64,000 nucleotides of DNA from Pseudobowmanella zhangzhouensis (GTDB lineage: Bacteria > Pseudomonadota > Gammaproteobacteria > Enterobacterales > Alteromonadaceae). Numbering within the stretch: position 1 is the first letter of the stretch; the number at the start of each line of letters is the position of its first letter. Made by a program: the position numbers and the translations under genes. The notes below the pieces were generated by a model. It saw only the letters and a list, made by a program, of their open reading frames with translations. It had not been told where the DNA came from and made no database searches. Shown here one piece after another: positions 6,015 through 14,884 of this stretch. The stretch spans positions 248,001 through 312,000 of the forward strand of contig NZ_JBHSYO010000002.1 in assembly GCF_042662685.1 (NCBI RefSeq), given 5' to 3'.

Positions 6015-8186
6015 GTGAAAAAACTTATCCTAGCCCTACCTCTGTTGCTGGCTGGCGGGATGGCACAAGCCGATGAAGGCATGTGGCAACCACACCAACT
6101 AAAGCAACTGGCTAAAGAACTGAAGGCTAAGGGCCTGAAGCTTGATCCAAACAAGATGCAGAATCTGGATCAATTCCCAATGAACGCGATTATTAGCCTG
6201 GGCGGATGTACTGCATCGTTCGTTTCGCCTCAGGGTTTGGTGGTCACTAACCACCACTGTGCCTACGGCTCGATTCAGTACAACAGTACTGAAGAAAATA
6301 ACCTGCTGGAAAAAGGGTTTGTCGCCAAAAGCCTGGACAAAGAATTACCCGCCGCACCAGGCAGCCGCGTTTACGTAACTGAGTCGCTGACTAACGTAAC
6401 CGATCAGATTACCGGTTCGCTGGACAAGAACTTAAGCGGCGATGCGTTTTATGCTGCGGTTGAAATGAACGAAAAGCGTCTGGTAGCCGAGTGTGAAACC
6501 AACCCGGATTATCGTTGCAGTGTATACAGCTTCCACGGCGGTCTGGAGTACTACCTGATCAAGCAATTGGCAATCCGTGATGTACGTCTGGTCTATGCAC
6601 CACCTTCCAGCATTGGCAAGTTTGGCGGCGACACAGATAACTGGATGTGGCCTCGTCATACCGGCGACTGGTCTTTCTACCGTGCTTATGTGAACAAAGA
6701 TGGTCGTCCGGCGGATTTTAGCGCTGACAACGTACCGTTTGAGCCAAAAGCCTTCCTGAAAGTTAATGCAGACTCGGTGCAGGAAAACGATTTTGTCATG
6801 GTGCTGGGTTACCCTGGCCGTACAAACCGCTACCGCACGTCCGATGAAGTAGAAAATAACTTCACCTGGTCGTACCCAACAGCAAAAGCTTATCGCGAAA
6901 AGTATATCGACATTATCAAGTCAGTCGCGCCAAAAGGCTCTGATGCGCGTATCAAATACGAAAGCACCATTGCTGGCCTAGCGAATTACGCCAAGAACTA
7001 CGGTTCAATGGTAGAGAGCTTCAACAAAGGCAACATGCTCGAGCGCAAAGTAAAAATGGAGCAGGATCTTCAAGCGTGGATCAACGCCTCCGCTGAGCGT
7101 AAAGCCAAATACGGTGATGCCATCAATACGCTGGAAGCGCTGATTGCCAAAGGTGATGAGCACAAAGAGCGCGATATGTTGCTCAGCTATCTGGGTCGTA
7201 ACAGCATGATGTCGGTATCACGTAGCTTGCTGCGCTTAGCCCACGAAATGCAAAAGCCAGATGCAGAGCGTGATCAGGGTTTGCAAGAGCGTGATATGCC
7301 ACGCATGAAGCAAGGCCTGATCAGCGTGAATCGCCGTTATGATGCGGAAGTGGACAAAGCCGTTATCCTGTATTTCATGAGTGAATACGCCAAGCTGCCG
7401 GCTAGCGAGCATGTGGCTGCACTGGATAAGTTCTTTGGTATCGAGAATGGCTTCGACGAAGCCAAAGTCAAAGCCAAACTGGACATGATGCACGCCAATA
7501 CTCAACTGGATGAAGAAGCCGTGCGTCTGGCATGGATGAATAAGTCTGTTGACGAATTCAAAGCCAGCGACGATCCGTACATTCAGTTTGCCGTTGCCAT
7601 GTATGAGTTTGATAAAGCCGAGCGTGATGCAGGCAAGGCGCTGTATGGTGAATTGCAACGTGCACGCCCTGCCTATATGCAGGCCGTCATCGACTACAAA
7701 AACAGTCTGGGTCAGCCTGTCTACGCAGATGCCAACAGCTCACTGCGTATCAGCTACGGAAGCGTAAAAGGCTACTCTCCACAGGATGGTCTGGTTGCCA
7801 CTCCTTTCACCACATTGGAAGGCATTTTGGCCAAGTATATTCCGGGTGATGAAGAGTTCGATATGCCAGCCAAGCAGCGTGAGCTGATCATGGCCAAAGA
7901 ATATGGTCCGTACAAAGACAAGAAGCTGGGCACCGTACCAGTCAACTTCCTGTCGACTCTGGATATCACTGGCGGCAACTCAGGCTCTCCGGCGCTTAAC
8001 GGCAAAGGTGAGCTGGTCGGCCTGCTGTTTGATGGCGTATACGAGTCCATCATCGGTGACTGGGACTACGATGACGACTACAACCGTTCTATCTCTGTCA
8101 GCACGGCCTATATGTTGTGGGTAATGCAGTATGTAGACGGTGCGGACAACCTGATTAAAGAAATGCAGGTTATCCGTAGCAAATAA
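6015..8186 (+). CDS. S46 family dipeptidyl peptidase, DPP7-like
   Basis: A 723-residue exported serine peptidase. A signal peptide (1-19, ending AQA) leads into a chymotrypsin-fold peptidase with TNHHC (78-82) around the catalytic His, the FGGDTDNW...RHTGDW block (203 onward) and GGNSGSP with nucleophile Ser656. Length agrees with S46 DPP7/DPP11 (about 700-720). In Porphyromonas enzymes the residue 18 after the Ser sets P1 choice: Gly in DPP7 (hydrophobic), Arg in DPP11 (Asp/Glu). Here it is Gly674 in LLFDGVYE, so a DPP7-like preference is inferred. It would release dipeptides from oligopeptides in the periplasm. GGGAG ribosome site before the ATG; an intrinsic terminator follows. Confidence 0.95.
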   Translation: MKKLILALPLLLAGGMAQADEGMWQPHQLKQLAKELKAKGLKLDPNKMQNLDQFPMNAIISLGGCTASFVSPQGLVVTNHHCAYGSIQYNSTEENNLLEKGFVAKSLDKELPAAPGSRVYVTESLTNVTDQITGSLDKNLSGDAFYAAVEMNEKRLVAECETNPDYRCSVYSFHGGLEYYLIKQLAIRDVRLVYAPPSSIGKFGGDTDNWMWPRHTGDWSFYRAYVNKDGRPADFSADNVPFEPKAFLKVNADSVQENDFVMVLGYPGRTNRYRTSDEVENNFTWSYPTAKAYREKYIDIIKSVAPKGSDARIKYESTIAGLANYAKNYGSMVESFNKGNMLERKVKMEQDLQAWINASAERKAKYGDAINTLEALIAKGDEHKERDMLLSYLGRNSMMSVSRSLLRLAHEMQKPDAERDQGLQERDMPRMKQGLISVNRRYDAEVDKAVILYFMSEYAKLPASEHVAALDKFFGIENGFDEAKVKAKLDMMHANTQLDEEAVRLAWMNKSVDEFKASDDPYIQFAVAMYEFDKAERDAGKALYGELQRARPAYMQAVIDYKNSLGQPVYADANSSLRISYGSVKGYSPQDGLVATPFTTLEGILAKYIPGDEEFDMPAKQRELIMAKEYGPYKDKKLGTVPVNFLSTLDITGGNSGSPALNGKGELVGLLFDGVYESIIGDWDYDDDYNRSISVSTAYMLWVMQYVDGADNLIKEMQVIRSK

Positions 8187-8202
8187 GCTATCTCGCATAC
8201 CG

Positions 8203-8227
8203 AAAGGCGCCATACGGCGCCTTTTTT
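8203..8227 (+). terminator. intrinsic terminator after the S46 peptidase
   Basis: AAAGGCGCC/GGCGCCTTT stem, four-base loop, T run, 17 bases after the stop codon. Confidence 0.9.
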
Positions 8228-8260
8228 ATTGATTGATTTTAGCCACTGTCACTCAACAAA

Positions 8261-9220
8261 TTAAAAGCGCGTGACGCTGCCTTTGGCACCCACCCCAATA
8301 CAATCGGTCTCGCCACAGGTCATCGACCAGGTGTTGTTATCGCTGATTTTGTGCCATTTCTGACCATCCCAGCGGGCAATGCCCTCAGGATTACTGATGT
8401 ACCAACCGCGTGCATCCATCGCTGTACCATACACCGCACCGTTTAACGGTACATTGTCCAATGCTTGCCAACGCTTGTCTGCCAGGTGGTAGATGTACGC
8501 TTTCGCAGCCTGTTGCGGGGTCTTTAAACTGCCGCCCGCCACCAGTACCTGGTCATTACGTTTGTGCACTGAGAACACTCCGCTGGCTTCGCCGCCACCA
8601 AGCGGGGTATCAATTGCCTGCCAAACCCCTTCAAATCGCATCAACAAGCGCGACGTTGGCCCATTTCCGGTTCCAACCAACACGTCCCCTGCAGATTGGC
8701 TATCAACACAGGTACCACTAGAGGCAAAGCCGCCCTCATGGACAAGGGCGTCGGGTAATTGCTCTGCCCGTTGCCAGCTTAGTCCCGCATCGCTGCTGTG
8801 ATACACAGCCAGCCCCTGCTCGTCGCTGTCGCCATATAACCAACCTTGCGCACCGTGAAAATCAACGCAATCGAAAAAGCTGTGTTCGCTTCCGGATAAT
8901 ACCGTTTGCCAATTAGCGCCGGCATCAGCGGAATAATACAGACGCGATTGATTGCCCTCACCGGCACTCATGGCCAATAACTTTTGTTCACCAGTAATAG
9001 CAATATCGCGAATTTGCAGTGATGCGGCATCGGATGGTAAGGCAATCTGCTGCCAGTTTGCGCCATTATCGTCACTACGGTACACACTGCCCTGCGTACC
9101 ACTGGCGTAAATGGTCGCTCCCTGACGGGTCACTGATTGAAAATTTACCTCTGCAGGAAGGGATTGTGCCAGCACGTTCAGGCTGGCAACTGTCATACTC
9201 AAAGCAAGTTTTTTGCGCAC
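8261..9220 (-). CDS. secreted BNR/YCF48-type beta-propeller protein
   Basis: A 319-residue protein with a signal peptide (about 1-19). The sequence repeats a sialidase-like Asp-box pattern: VYRSDDNGANWQQ, LYYSADAGANWQT, VYHSSDAGLSWQR, each followed by a turn, as in BNR or YCF48/HCF136-type propellers. No sialidase catalytic set is seen, so an enzymatic call would be unfounded; these folds usually bind partners or ligands. Two Cys pairs (TCVDS, MTCGETDC) could form disulfides in the periplasm. Convergent with the S46 peptidase gene; possible cofunction with it is only positional. Confidence 0.75.
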   Translation of the reverse strand: MRKKLALSMTVASLNVLAQSLPAEVNFQSVTRQGATIYASGTQGSVYRSDDNGANWQQIALPSDAASLQIRDIAITGEQKLLAMSAGEGNQSRLYYSADAGANWQTVLSGSEHSFFDCVDFHGAQGWLYGDSDEQGLAVYHSSDAGLSWQRAEQLPDALVHEGGFASSGTCVDSQSAGDVLVGTGNGPTSRLLMRFEGVWQAIDTPLGGGEASGVFSVHKRNDQVLVAGGSLKTPQQAAKAYIYHLADKRWQALDNVPLNGAVYGTAMDARGWYISNPEGIARWDGQKWHKISDNNTWSMTCGETDCIGVGAKGSVTRF

Positions 9221-9270
9221 CGTGTTTTACTCTTTTTCAGCAATAACAGCAGCTTAGCACGAAGTGAAAT

Positions 9271-9294
9271 AAAAAAGCCCGCATTCAGCGGGCT
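9271..9294 (-). terminator. intrinsic terminator after nadA
   Basis: On the minus strand GAGCCCGC TGAAT GCGGGCTTTTTT, 18 bases after the nadA stop codon. Confidence 0.85.
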
Positions 9295-9311
9295 CTTTCA
9301 AATCAATCGGA

Positions 9312-10370
9312 TCAGGCGTTGCCTTTGACCTGCTTATTCAGATTGGCGGCAAAATCCAGCATACGGTCAAGTGGGATAAGCGACTGCACACGCAATGCTT
9401 CATCCACAAAAATTTCATGACCTGTGTTATCCGTCAGTGCCGCTTCAATGGCCTGTAAGCCATTCATTGCCATCCACGGGCAGTGCGCGCAGCTACGACA
9501 GGTTGCGCCGTTACCGCCGGTTGGCGCTTCGATAAAGGTCTTTGTTGGCGATAACTGCTGCATCTTGTAAAAGATGCCGCGATCGGTCGCCACAATAAAT
9601 TTATCATTGGGCAGGGTCTGTGACGCTTTAATCAGCTGGCTGGTTGACCCCACAGCATCGGCCAGTTCAACGATATTTTGTGGGGACTCAGGGTGCACCA
9701 GAATCGCCGCGTCAGGGTGCTCGGCTTTCAATTGCATTAGGGCACGGGATTTAAACTCATCGTGAACCACACAGGCGCCCTGCCACATCAGCATCTCGGC
9801 ACCGGTTTGTTTAGCAATATAGGCACCTAAGTGACGATCCGGGCCCCAGATTATCTTTTTGCCCTGGCTATCCAGGTGCTCAACAATTTCCAGTGCAATA
9901 CTGGAAGTCACTACCCAATCGGCACGGGCTTTTACCGCCGCCGAGGTATTGGCATACACCACCACGGTATGATCAGGATGGGCGTCACAAAACGCGCTGA
10001 ACTTATCCGCCGGGCAGCCCAAATCCAATGAGCAGGTGGCGTCCAGTGTCGGCATCAACACGGTTTTCTCCGGGCTGAGGATCTTGGCTGTCTCACCCAT
10101 AAAGCGCACCCCCGCCACAATCAGGGTTTGCGCCTCGGCATCACGACCAAAGCGCGCCATTTCCAGTGAGTCGGCCACGCAACCATTGGTTTCTTCGGCC
10201 AGAGCCTGAATTTCCGGGTCGGTATAATAATGGGCAACCAGCACCGCATTACGTGCTTTTAACAGCGCTTTGATACGTGCTTTATATTCGGCCTTTTGCG
10301 CGTCATTTAACGGCGCTGGCTTAGGTGGAAATGGATAATCCAGATTATCGGGTATTACTGCTTGATTCAT
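9312..10370 (-). CDS. nadA: quinolinate synthase A
   Basis: Condenses iminoaspartate with dihydroxyacetone phosphate to quinolinate in NAD biosynthesis, using a [4Fe-4S] cluster. From the ATG at 10370 the protein has 352 residues and the three cluster ligands fall at Cys113, Cys200 and Cys297, the same numbers as in E. coli NadA; this favours the ATG over a GTG four codons upstream (10382). The N-terminal YPFPPKPAPL and VAHYYTDPEIQALAEET stretches are family hallmarks. Its place beyond cpoB and tRNA-Lys genes matches the E. coli order tol-pal-cpoB-lysT...-nadA. Confidence 0.97.
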   Translation of the reverse strand: MNQAVIPDNLDYPFPPKPAPLNDAQKAEYKARIKALLKARNAVLVAHYYTDPEIQALAEETNGCVADSLEMARFGRDAEAQTLIVAGVRFMGETAKILSPEKTVLMPTLDATCSLDLGCPADKFSAFCDAHPDHTVVVYANTSAAVKARADWVVTSSIALEIVEHLDSQGKKIIWGPDRHLGAYIAKQTGAEMLMWQGACVVHDEFKSRALMQLKAEHPDAAILVHPESPQNIVELADAVGSTSQLIKASQTLPNDKFIVATDRGIFYKMQQLSPTKTFIEAPTGGNGATCRSCAHCPWMAMNGLQAIEAALTDNTGHEIFVDEALRVQSLIPLDRMLDFAANLNKQVKGNA

Positions 10371-10526
10371 ACTGACGTCCACTGACTTTGCTGGCGCGGA
10401 TTATACGCGAGCTAACAGAAAATTTCATGAGTCGAATAGGCTTTACGCACAAAGAACTACTGTGTGTATTTTGTTATTCTGGGAATTGGTTTTGAAAATC
10501 AGATTGGCGTAGGAGCCGGGGAAGAA

Positions 10527-10602
10527 TGGTGGGTCGTGCTGGATTCGAACCAGCGACCAATTGATTAAAAGTCAACTGCTCTACCAACTGAGCTAACGAC
10601 CC
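10527..10602 (-). tRNA. tRNA-Lys (UUU)
   Basis: A 76-base minus-strand gene with GGGTCGT/ACGACCC acceptor arms, encoded CCA, anticodon loop CTTTTAA (anticodon TTT) and GGTTCGAATCC T arm. Second of a tandem pair; identical to the copy at 10647. Confidence 0.97.
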
Positions 10603-10646
10603 ATTCATAAATTGTATTTGCAGCGATTCCACCGTTAGGGAGAAAG

Positions 10647-10722
10647 TGGTGGGTCGTGCTGGATTCGAACCAGCGACCAATTGATTAAAAGTCAACTGCT
10701 CTACCAACTGAGCTAACGACCC
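10647..10722 (-). tRNA. tRNA-Lys (UUU)
   Basis: First-transcribed copy of the tandem tRNA-Lys pair, identical over its 76 bases to the copy at 10527 and 44 bases from it. tRNA-Lys genes also separate cpoB from nadA in E. coli. Confidence 0.97.
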
Positions 10723-10773
10723 ACTGTTACATCCATCTTGCTGCTAGCGCCTGTCCCTTGGCGACGGGCGCAT

Positions 10774-10801
10774 ATAATACTTATTTATCCCCTTGGCGCA
10801 A
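10774..10801 (-). promoter_or_regulatory. promoter of the tRNA-Lys pair
   Basis: Minus-strand TTGCGC (10801-10796), 16-base spacer, TATTAT (10779-10774) and a GC-rich discriminator, some 50 bases before the first tRNA. Confidence 0.7.
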
Positions 10802-10864
10802 CCTAAAAAATGCAATTTTTCGCGCTTTTTTACTGTTTGCTGAATAAACCAACAAAAGCTGCTT

Positions 10865-11632
10865 TTATTTTAAACTTTTCAGCCGACTTTCCGCTAAACG
10901 GGCAGAAGAACTCTGAGAATATTCAGCAATCACTCGCTCAAAATACTGTTTGGCGGTTGCGTTATCATTTTGCGCCTGAGCAATCATGCCGAGCTTTAGC
11001 ATGGACTCTGCACGCTTGGATGAGTCGACAAAATTATTCACCAGACGGCTGAATTTATCTTTGGATGCATCAAACTCGTTTTTATTAAACAATAACTGCC
11101 CTAACCAGTAATAGGCGTTAGCCTCATAACTGGAGCCAGGATAGTTTTGGATAAAGGCTTCAAATGCCGGAATCGCGTCGTCGTACTTCTTTTCTTTCAA
11201 GATCAGGCTAACAGCATTGTCATAAGCCTGGCTGTCTTTCATCGCGACGGCTGGATTGCTGGTCACAGGGGTTGGTGTGACGGGTTGCATTACCGGCACA
11301 TTCTGCGTCGCCGGTTTAGCCTGCATCGCGGTCACTTCTTCGATACGTTTATCGATCTCGCGGTACAGCTCACGCTGGCGTTCCAGAATCTGTTCAAGTT
11401 GGTAAGTGTGGGTTTCCAGTGTGCCACGCAATTCATTGACTTCGTTTTGCATGGTATCCAACTGGGCTTGGATGCGGTGTTGGGCTTCAGTGCGGCTGTT
11501 GACGATCCGCTCCAGGGCTTCAACACGGGTTTCGAGGCTGGCGCCATTTACGTCCGTTACAGGTGCAGGAGCCGCAATAACTGCGGCTCCTGACGTAATA
11601 AGCGCAAGCGTTAACAGGCTGCGTTTAATCAT
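10865..11632 (-). CDS. cpoB: Tol-Pal-associated periplasmic protein CpoB
   Basis: A 255-residue periplasmic protein: signal peptide (1-20), an N-terminal coiled coil for trimer formation (about 32-105), a Pro/Thr/Val-rich linker and C-terminal TPR repeats (about 133-250, e.g. AYYWLGQLLFNKNEFDASKDKF). In E. coli CpoB links Tol-Pal constriction to PBP1B peptidoglycan synthesis at the septum. It is the last gene of the ybgC-tolQRAB-pal-cpoB operon, three bases after pal. Confidence 0.93.
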   Translation of the reverse strand: MIKRSLLTLALITSGAAVIAAPAPVTDVNGASLETRVEALERIVNSRTEAQHRIQAQLDTMQNEVNELRGTLETHTYQLEQILERQRELYREIDKRIEEVTAMQAKPATQNVPVMQPVTPTPVTSNPAVAMKDSQAYDNAVSLILKEKKYDDAIPAFEAFIQNYPGSSYEANAYYWLGQLLFNKNEFDASKDKFSRLVNNFVDSSKRAESMLKLGMIAQAQNDNATAKQYFERVIAEYSQSSSARLAESRLKSLK

Positions 11633-11635
11633 GTA

Positions 11636-12196
11636 TTACTTCTGGTATACCAATACCGCACGACGGTTTTTCGCCCATGCTGCTTCAGTAGCTGCTGAGT
11701 CAACCGGCTTTTCTTCACCGTAAGATACAACAGACATCTGGCTGGCGCTTACGCCGGCGTTTTGCAGGTACGTGGCAACTGATTTGGCACGGCTCTCACC
11801 CAGAGAAATGTTGTACTCAGGCGTACCACGCTCATCAGTGTGGCCTTCGATTACGATAGACACACCAGAGTTTTTCACCAGGAATGCGGCATGCTTGTCC
11901 AGCAGACCATAGAACTCGCTGCGGATAGTTGAACGGTCGAAGTCGAAGTAGACGGTCTGCAGATTTTGCAGCGCCATCATTTCGTCTTTCATTTGCTGTT
12001 CCTGACGCTCACGCTCTAAACGTGCTGCATCCGGAGCCGCGGTTTCTACACCAGCAGATGCCTGAGCATTCTCTTCCACTGCAGGTTTGTTCATTTCTGC
12101 GGCCTGGTCTTCTGCTGTACCACTGCTTCCACACGCCATTAAGGTCATGACTGGCAAAGCGATAATCAAGCCTTTCACTACTTTGTTAAATTGCAT
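11636..12196 (-). CDS. pal: peptidoglycan-associated lipoprotein Pal
   Basis: A 186-residue outer-membrane lipoprotein with lipobox LMAC (Cys22) and a C-terminal OmpA-like domain (about 75-186; VYFDFDRSTI, IEGHTDERGTPEYNISLGESRA), which binds diaminopimelate in peptidoglycan. It partners TolB and TolA to keep the outer membrane attached and to constrict it at division. Start at 12196 has AAAGGACAAAGT-type spacing upstream. The stretch between lipobox and domain (about 28-70) is rich in Ala, Glu and Gln. Confidence 0.96.
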   Translation of the reverse strand: MQFNKVVKGLIIALPVMTLMACGSSGTAEDQAAEMNKPAVEENAQASAGVETAAPDAARLERERQEQQMKDEMMALQNLQTVYFDFDRSTIRSEFYGLLDKHAAFLVKNSGVSIVIEGHTDERGTPEYNISLGESRAKSVATYLQNAGVSASQMSVVSYGEEKPVDSAATEAAWAKNRRAVLVYQK

Positions 12197-12229
12197 TTTA
12201 CTTTGTCCTTCTTGATATCAAGTTTACTG

Positions 12230-13591
12230 TTACAGCAAAAAAGGTGACCAACTTGGCGACTTCACCTGCCCCTCTACCGATGGTAGCGTGGCCTTGAAGC
12301 GCCCATCTAACGACACCAGAGATAACACTTTACGACCTTTATCTATGGTGCTGTAAATAATCATGCTGCCATTGGGTGCTAAACTCGGCGATTCATCTAA
12401 GTAGGTGCGTGACAGCACCTGAATCATGCCGGTTTCCAAATCCAGGCGAGCAATATGATAATTACCATTGGTGCGGTTAACCATCACCACATGGCGACCA
12501 TCCGGTGTAACCGTTCCACCCAGGTTCATTTCACCCTGATAGGTCAGTCGTCTGACCTTGTTCGTAGCTAAATTTACTCGATAAATCTGAGGTTTACCAC
12601 CCCGTTCCGAACTAAATATCAGGTCTTTGCCGTCTGGTGTCCATGATGGCTCAGTATCAATGCTGCGGTTATTTGTTATACGACGCAACTGACGGCTTGC
12701 AATATCCATGACATAAATTTCGGAGTTGTCATCTTTCGATAGCACCATTGCCAGTTTCGTGCCATCCGGGGAAAACACCGGTGCACCATTAATACCAGGG
12801 AAAGAAGTCAGCTTGGTACGCTGCTGGGTGTAGATATCATGTAACCAGATTTCTGAACGCTTATTTTCGAAGCTGACGTAGGCCAGTTTGTTGCCATCTG
12901 GCGACCAGCTTGGCGACATCAGAGGCTCTGGGGAGCTAATCAGCACGGTTTCGTTGTAGCCATCATAGTCTGAGATCACCAGTTTATAAGGCAACTTGCT
13001 GATTCGCGGGTCAGAAACGGCAATGTAGGCAATTTGCGTCAGGAACGCGCCTTTGGTGCCTGTTAATGCTTCATAAAACACGTCACTGATACGGTGCGCA
13101 AACTGACGGAACTGATTCCCGCTAATAGTTTTTACACCGTTATAGAGAATGTGGTCGTTACTGGTGGTCATTTTACCGTTAACCAGTATCTGGTTCTGGC
13201 CGCCAGTGATTTGGCCACGCAGCACATCAATGACTTCAAAGCGTACTTCGTAACGATCAATCCCTACTTCGTTTACTTCACCGACGACAATGGCTTCTGC
13301 GCCAGCCGCTGCCCAGGCTGCGTGATCCACATCAGTGTCGCGAAATGGCAACTGCGACGGAAATTGCGCCAGACTCAAGGGTCTGAACTTGCCACTGTTG
13401 CGTAAATCAGCGGCGATAACGTCTTCGATGTTGGCGGGTTTGACGCCACTGCCGTTAAAACGAAAAGGTACCACCGCCACCGGGCGCGCGGTGTCAGTAA
13501 ATTCAGTAATTAAAATCTCAATGGCAGCATGACTTTGTTGAGTAACCATCAACAGCATCAGGGTTACGCTGCTAATCAATTTTTTAAACAT
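12230..13591 (-). CDS. tolB: Tol-Pal system protein TolB
   Basis: A 453-residue periplasmic protein: signal peptide (1-22, ending SHA), an N-terminal alpha/beta domain and a C-terminal six-bladed propeller with repeated PSWSPDG, PVFSPDGTKLA, PSWTPDGKDLIF and TVTPDGRH motifs. The mature N-terminus, which binds TolA in E. coli, has the family pattern. It transfers between Pal and TolA. Twelve bases downstream of tolA. Confidence 0.97.
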   Translation of the reverse strand: MFKKLISSVTLMLLMVTQQSHAAIEILITEFTDTARPVAVVPFRFNGSGVKPANIEDVIAADLRNSGKFRPLSLAQFPSQLPFRDTDVDHAAWAAAGAEAIVVGEVNEVGIDRYEVRFEVIDVLRGQITGGQNQILVNGKMTTSNDHILYNGVKTISGNQFRQFAHRISDVFYEALTGTKGAFLTQIAYIAVSDPRISKLPYKLVISDYDGYNETVLISSPEPLMSPSWSPDGNKLAYVSFENKRSEIWLHDIYTQQRTKLTSFPGINGAPVFSPDGTKLAMVLSKDDNSEIYVMDIASRQLRRITNNRSIDTEPSWTPDGKDLIFSSERGGKPQIYRVNLATNKVRRLTYQGEMNLGGTVTPDGRHVVMVNRTNGNYHIARLDLETGMIQVLSRTYLDESPSLAPNGSMIIYSTIDKGRKVLSLVSLDGRFKATLPSVEGQVKSPSWSPFLL

Positions 13592-13603
13592 GGAGTCTCC
13601 GTA

Positions 13604-14449
13604 TTATTGCCGTGGACTAAAGGTCAGGGTGATATCGCGCAGTTCACGATTCACTTCCGGGTCACTGGGCATTTCAAATTCAACAACTTTATACACCGCG
13701 CTTTTCAGCGCTGAACACAAGGCGTTATCACCCTGAATCACGCTAAAATCCGTAACAAATCCGGTGCTGGCCAGGCGAATCCTCACTTTACAACTGCGGC
13801 CATACATGGAGTTGTCACCGATCATATAGCTTTGGATCGCTGCCTGAATTTTGGCGGTGTACTTTTCTTTTTCAGTTAATACAAATTGCTGGCGTGCTGC
13901 GCGGGCAACCGCCTCTTCTTGTGCACGGCGTTCTGCTTCAAGCTGGCGCTGCTGCTCCAGACGCGCCTGCTCTTCCTTACGGCGTTGTTCTTCTTCACGA
14001 CGCTTTTTGTCGTCCGCTTCTCGTTGTTTACGCGCCTGTTCTTCCTGTTGCTTCTTCAGCGATTCGTCTTTTTTGCGTTGTTCTTCGGCCTTGCGCGCGT
14101 CTTCTTCACGCTTTTTTTGCTCGGCTTCTTTTTTGCGCTTTTCATCCAGCTTGCGTTTTTTCTCACGGGCCGCTTCATCGCGCTTGCGCTTTGCTTCCTG
14201 CTGCTGACGTGTGATTTCTGCCTGCCGTTGTTGCTCGGCACGCGCGGCCGCCTGTTGCTGCGCTTCGATTCGTTGTTGCTGCGCTTCAACGACCGCGGCA
14301 TCAATGGCCACCGCCTGGATGACCGGCTGCTGGATCATCAGCTCGGTCTTTTGTGGTTCGTCCTGCCACTCGACACTTAGCGCCAACAGTACCAACAATC
14401 CACTATGCAGCGCGGCTGACTTCAGCAGCGCAGAATTTAATCCTGTCAT
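13604..14449 (-). CDS. tolA: Tol-Pal system inner-membrane anchor TolA
   Basis: A 281-residue protein: one N-terminal transmembrane helix (about 8-25), a long Ala/Lys/Glu/Gln-rich helical domain (about 55-190) that spans the periplasm, and a globular C-terminal domain with two Cys (SCKVRIRL, NALCSALK). It couples TolQR proton-driven motion to TolB/Pal. The helical domain is shorter than in E. coli TolA (421 residues). The start overlaps the tolR stop by four bases. Confidence 0.94.
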   Translation of the reverse strand: MTGLNSALLKSAALHSGLLVLLALSVEWQDEPQKTELMIQQPVIQAVAIDAAVVEAQQQRIEAQQQAAARAEQQRQAEITRQQQEAKRKRDEAAREKKRKLDEKRKKEAEQKKREEDARKAEEQRKKDESLKKQQEEQARKQREADDKKRREEEQRRKEEQARLEQQRQLEAERRAQEEAVARAARQQFVLTEKEKYTAKIQAAIQSYMIGDNSMYGRSCKVRIRLASTGFVTDFSVIQGDNALCSALKSAVYKVVEFEMPSDPEVNRELRDITLTFSPRQ

Positions 14450-14871
14450 TTTTGTTCAGGTGTATCCGTCATCAACCCCACCGATGGCACGCCAGCACGT
14501 TGCAGCAACACCATCAATTGCACGACCTGGTCGTATGCGACCCGACCGTCCCCTTTTACTACCACCGGAATCTCTGGCTCTTTTTGCAAACGGCGCGCCA
14601 CTAATGTAGCCAGTTCAACGCCGTCCAGGGGTTTTTCCGGGTCATCCGCCATATTCAGGTAATAATTACCCTCGGCATCCACGGACGCGATCATTGGGGG
14701 TTTACTGTCATCCGCCAGCGGATTGGCTTCAGCTTTGGGTAAGTCAACCTTGACCCCCTGGGTAATCAGCGGGGCGGTTACCATAAAAATAATCAGCAGC
14801 ACCAGCATCACGTCGATATAGGGCACGACGTTGATTTCAGACATCTGGCGGCGTTTTTTGCGCACGTACAT
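14446..14871 (-). CDS. tolR: Tol-Pal system proton-channel protein TolR
   Basis: A 141-residue ExbD/TolR protein: a positively charged N-terminus (YVRKKRR), one transmembrane helix (about 15-35) with the key Asp in PYIDVMLVLLIIFMVTAPL, and a periplasmic domain. With TolQ it forms the proton-driven motor for TolA. I start at ATG 14871, which has GGGAG six bases upstream and leaves 13 bases after tolQ; a longer frame begins at 14898 inside tolQ. Confidence 0.95.
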   Translation of the reverse strand: MYVRKKRRQMSEINVVPYIDVMLVLLIIFMVTAPLITQGVKVDLPKAEANPLADDSKPPMIASVDAEGNYYLNMADDPEKPLDGVELATLVARRLQKEPEIPVVVKGDGRVAYDQVVQLMVLLQRAGVPSVGLMTDTPEQK

Positions 14872-14884
14872 GTTGGGCTCCCGC

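Noticed and set aside
10474..10707. Minus-strand frame over the tRNA-Lys pair
   Set aside because: Its repeated peptide is simply the two identical tRNA-Lys genes translated.
13851..14380. Several plus-strand frames over 100 codons opposite tolA
   Set aside because: They mirror the Ala/Lys/Glu/Gln-rich tolA helical domain; low-complexity Leu/Phe/Ser/Arg products with no start signals.
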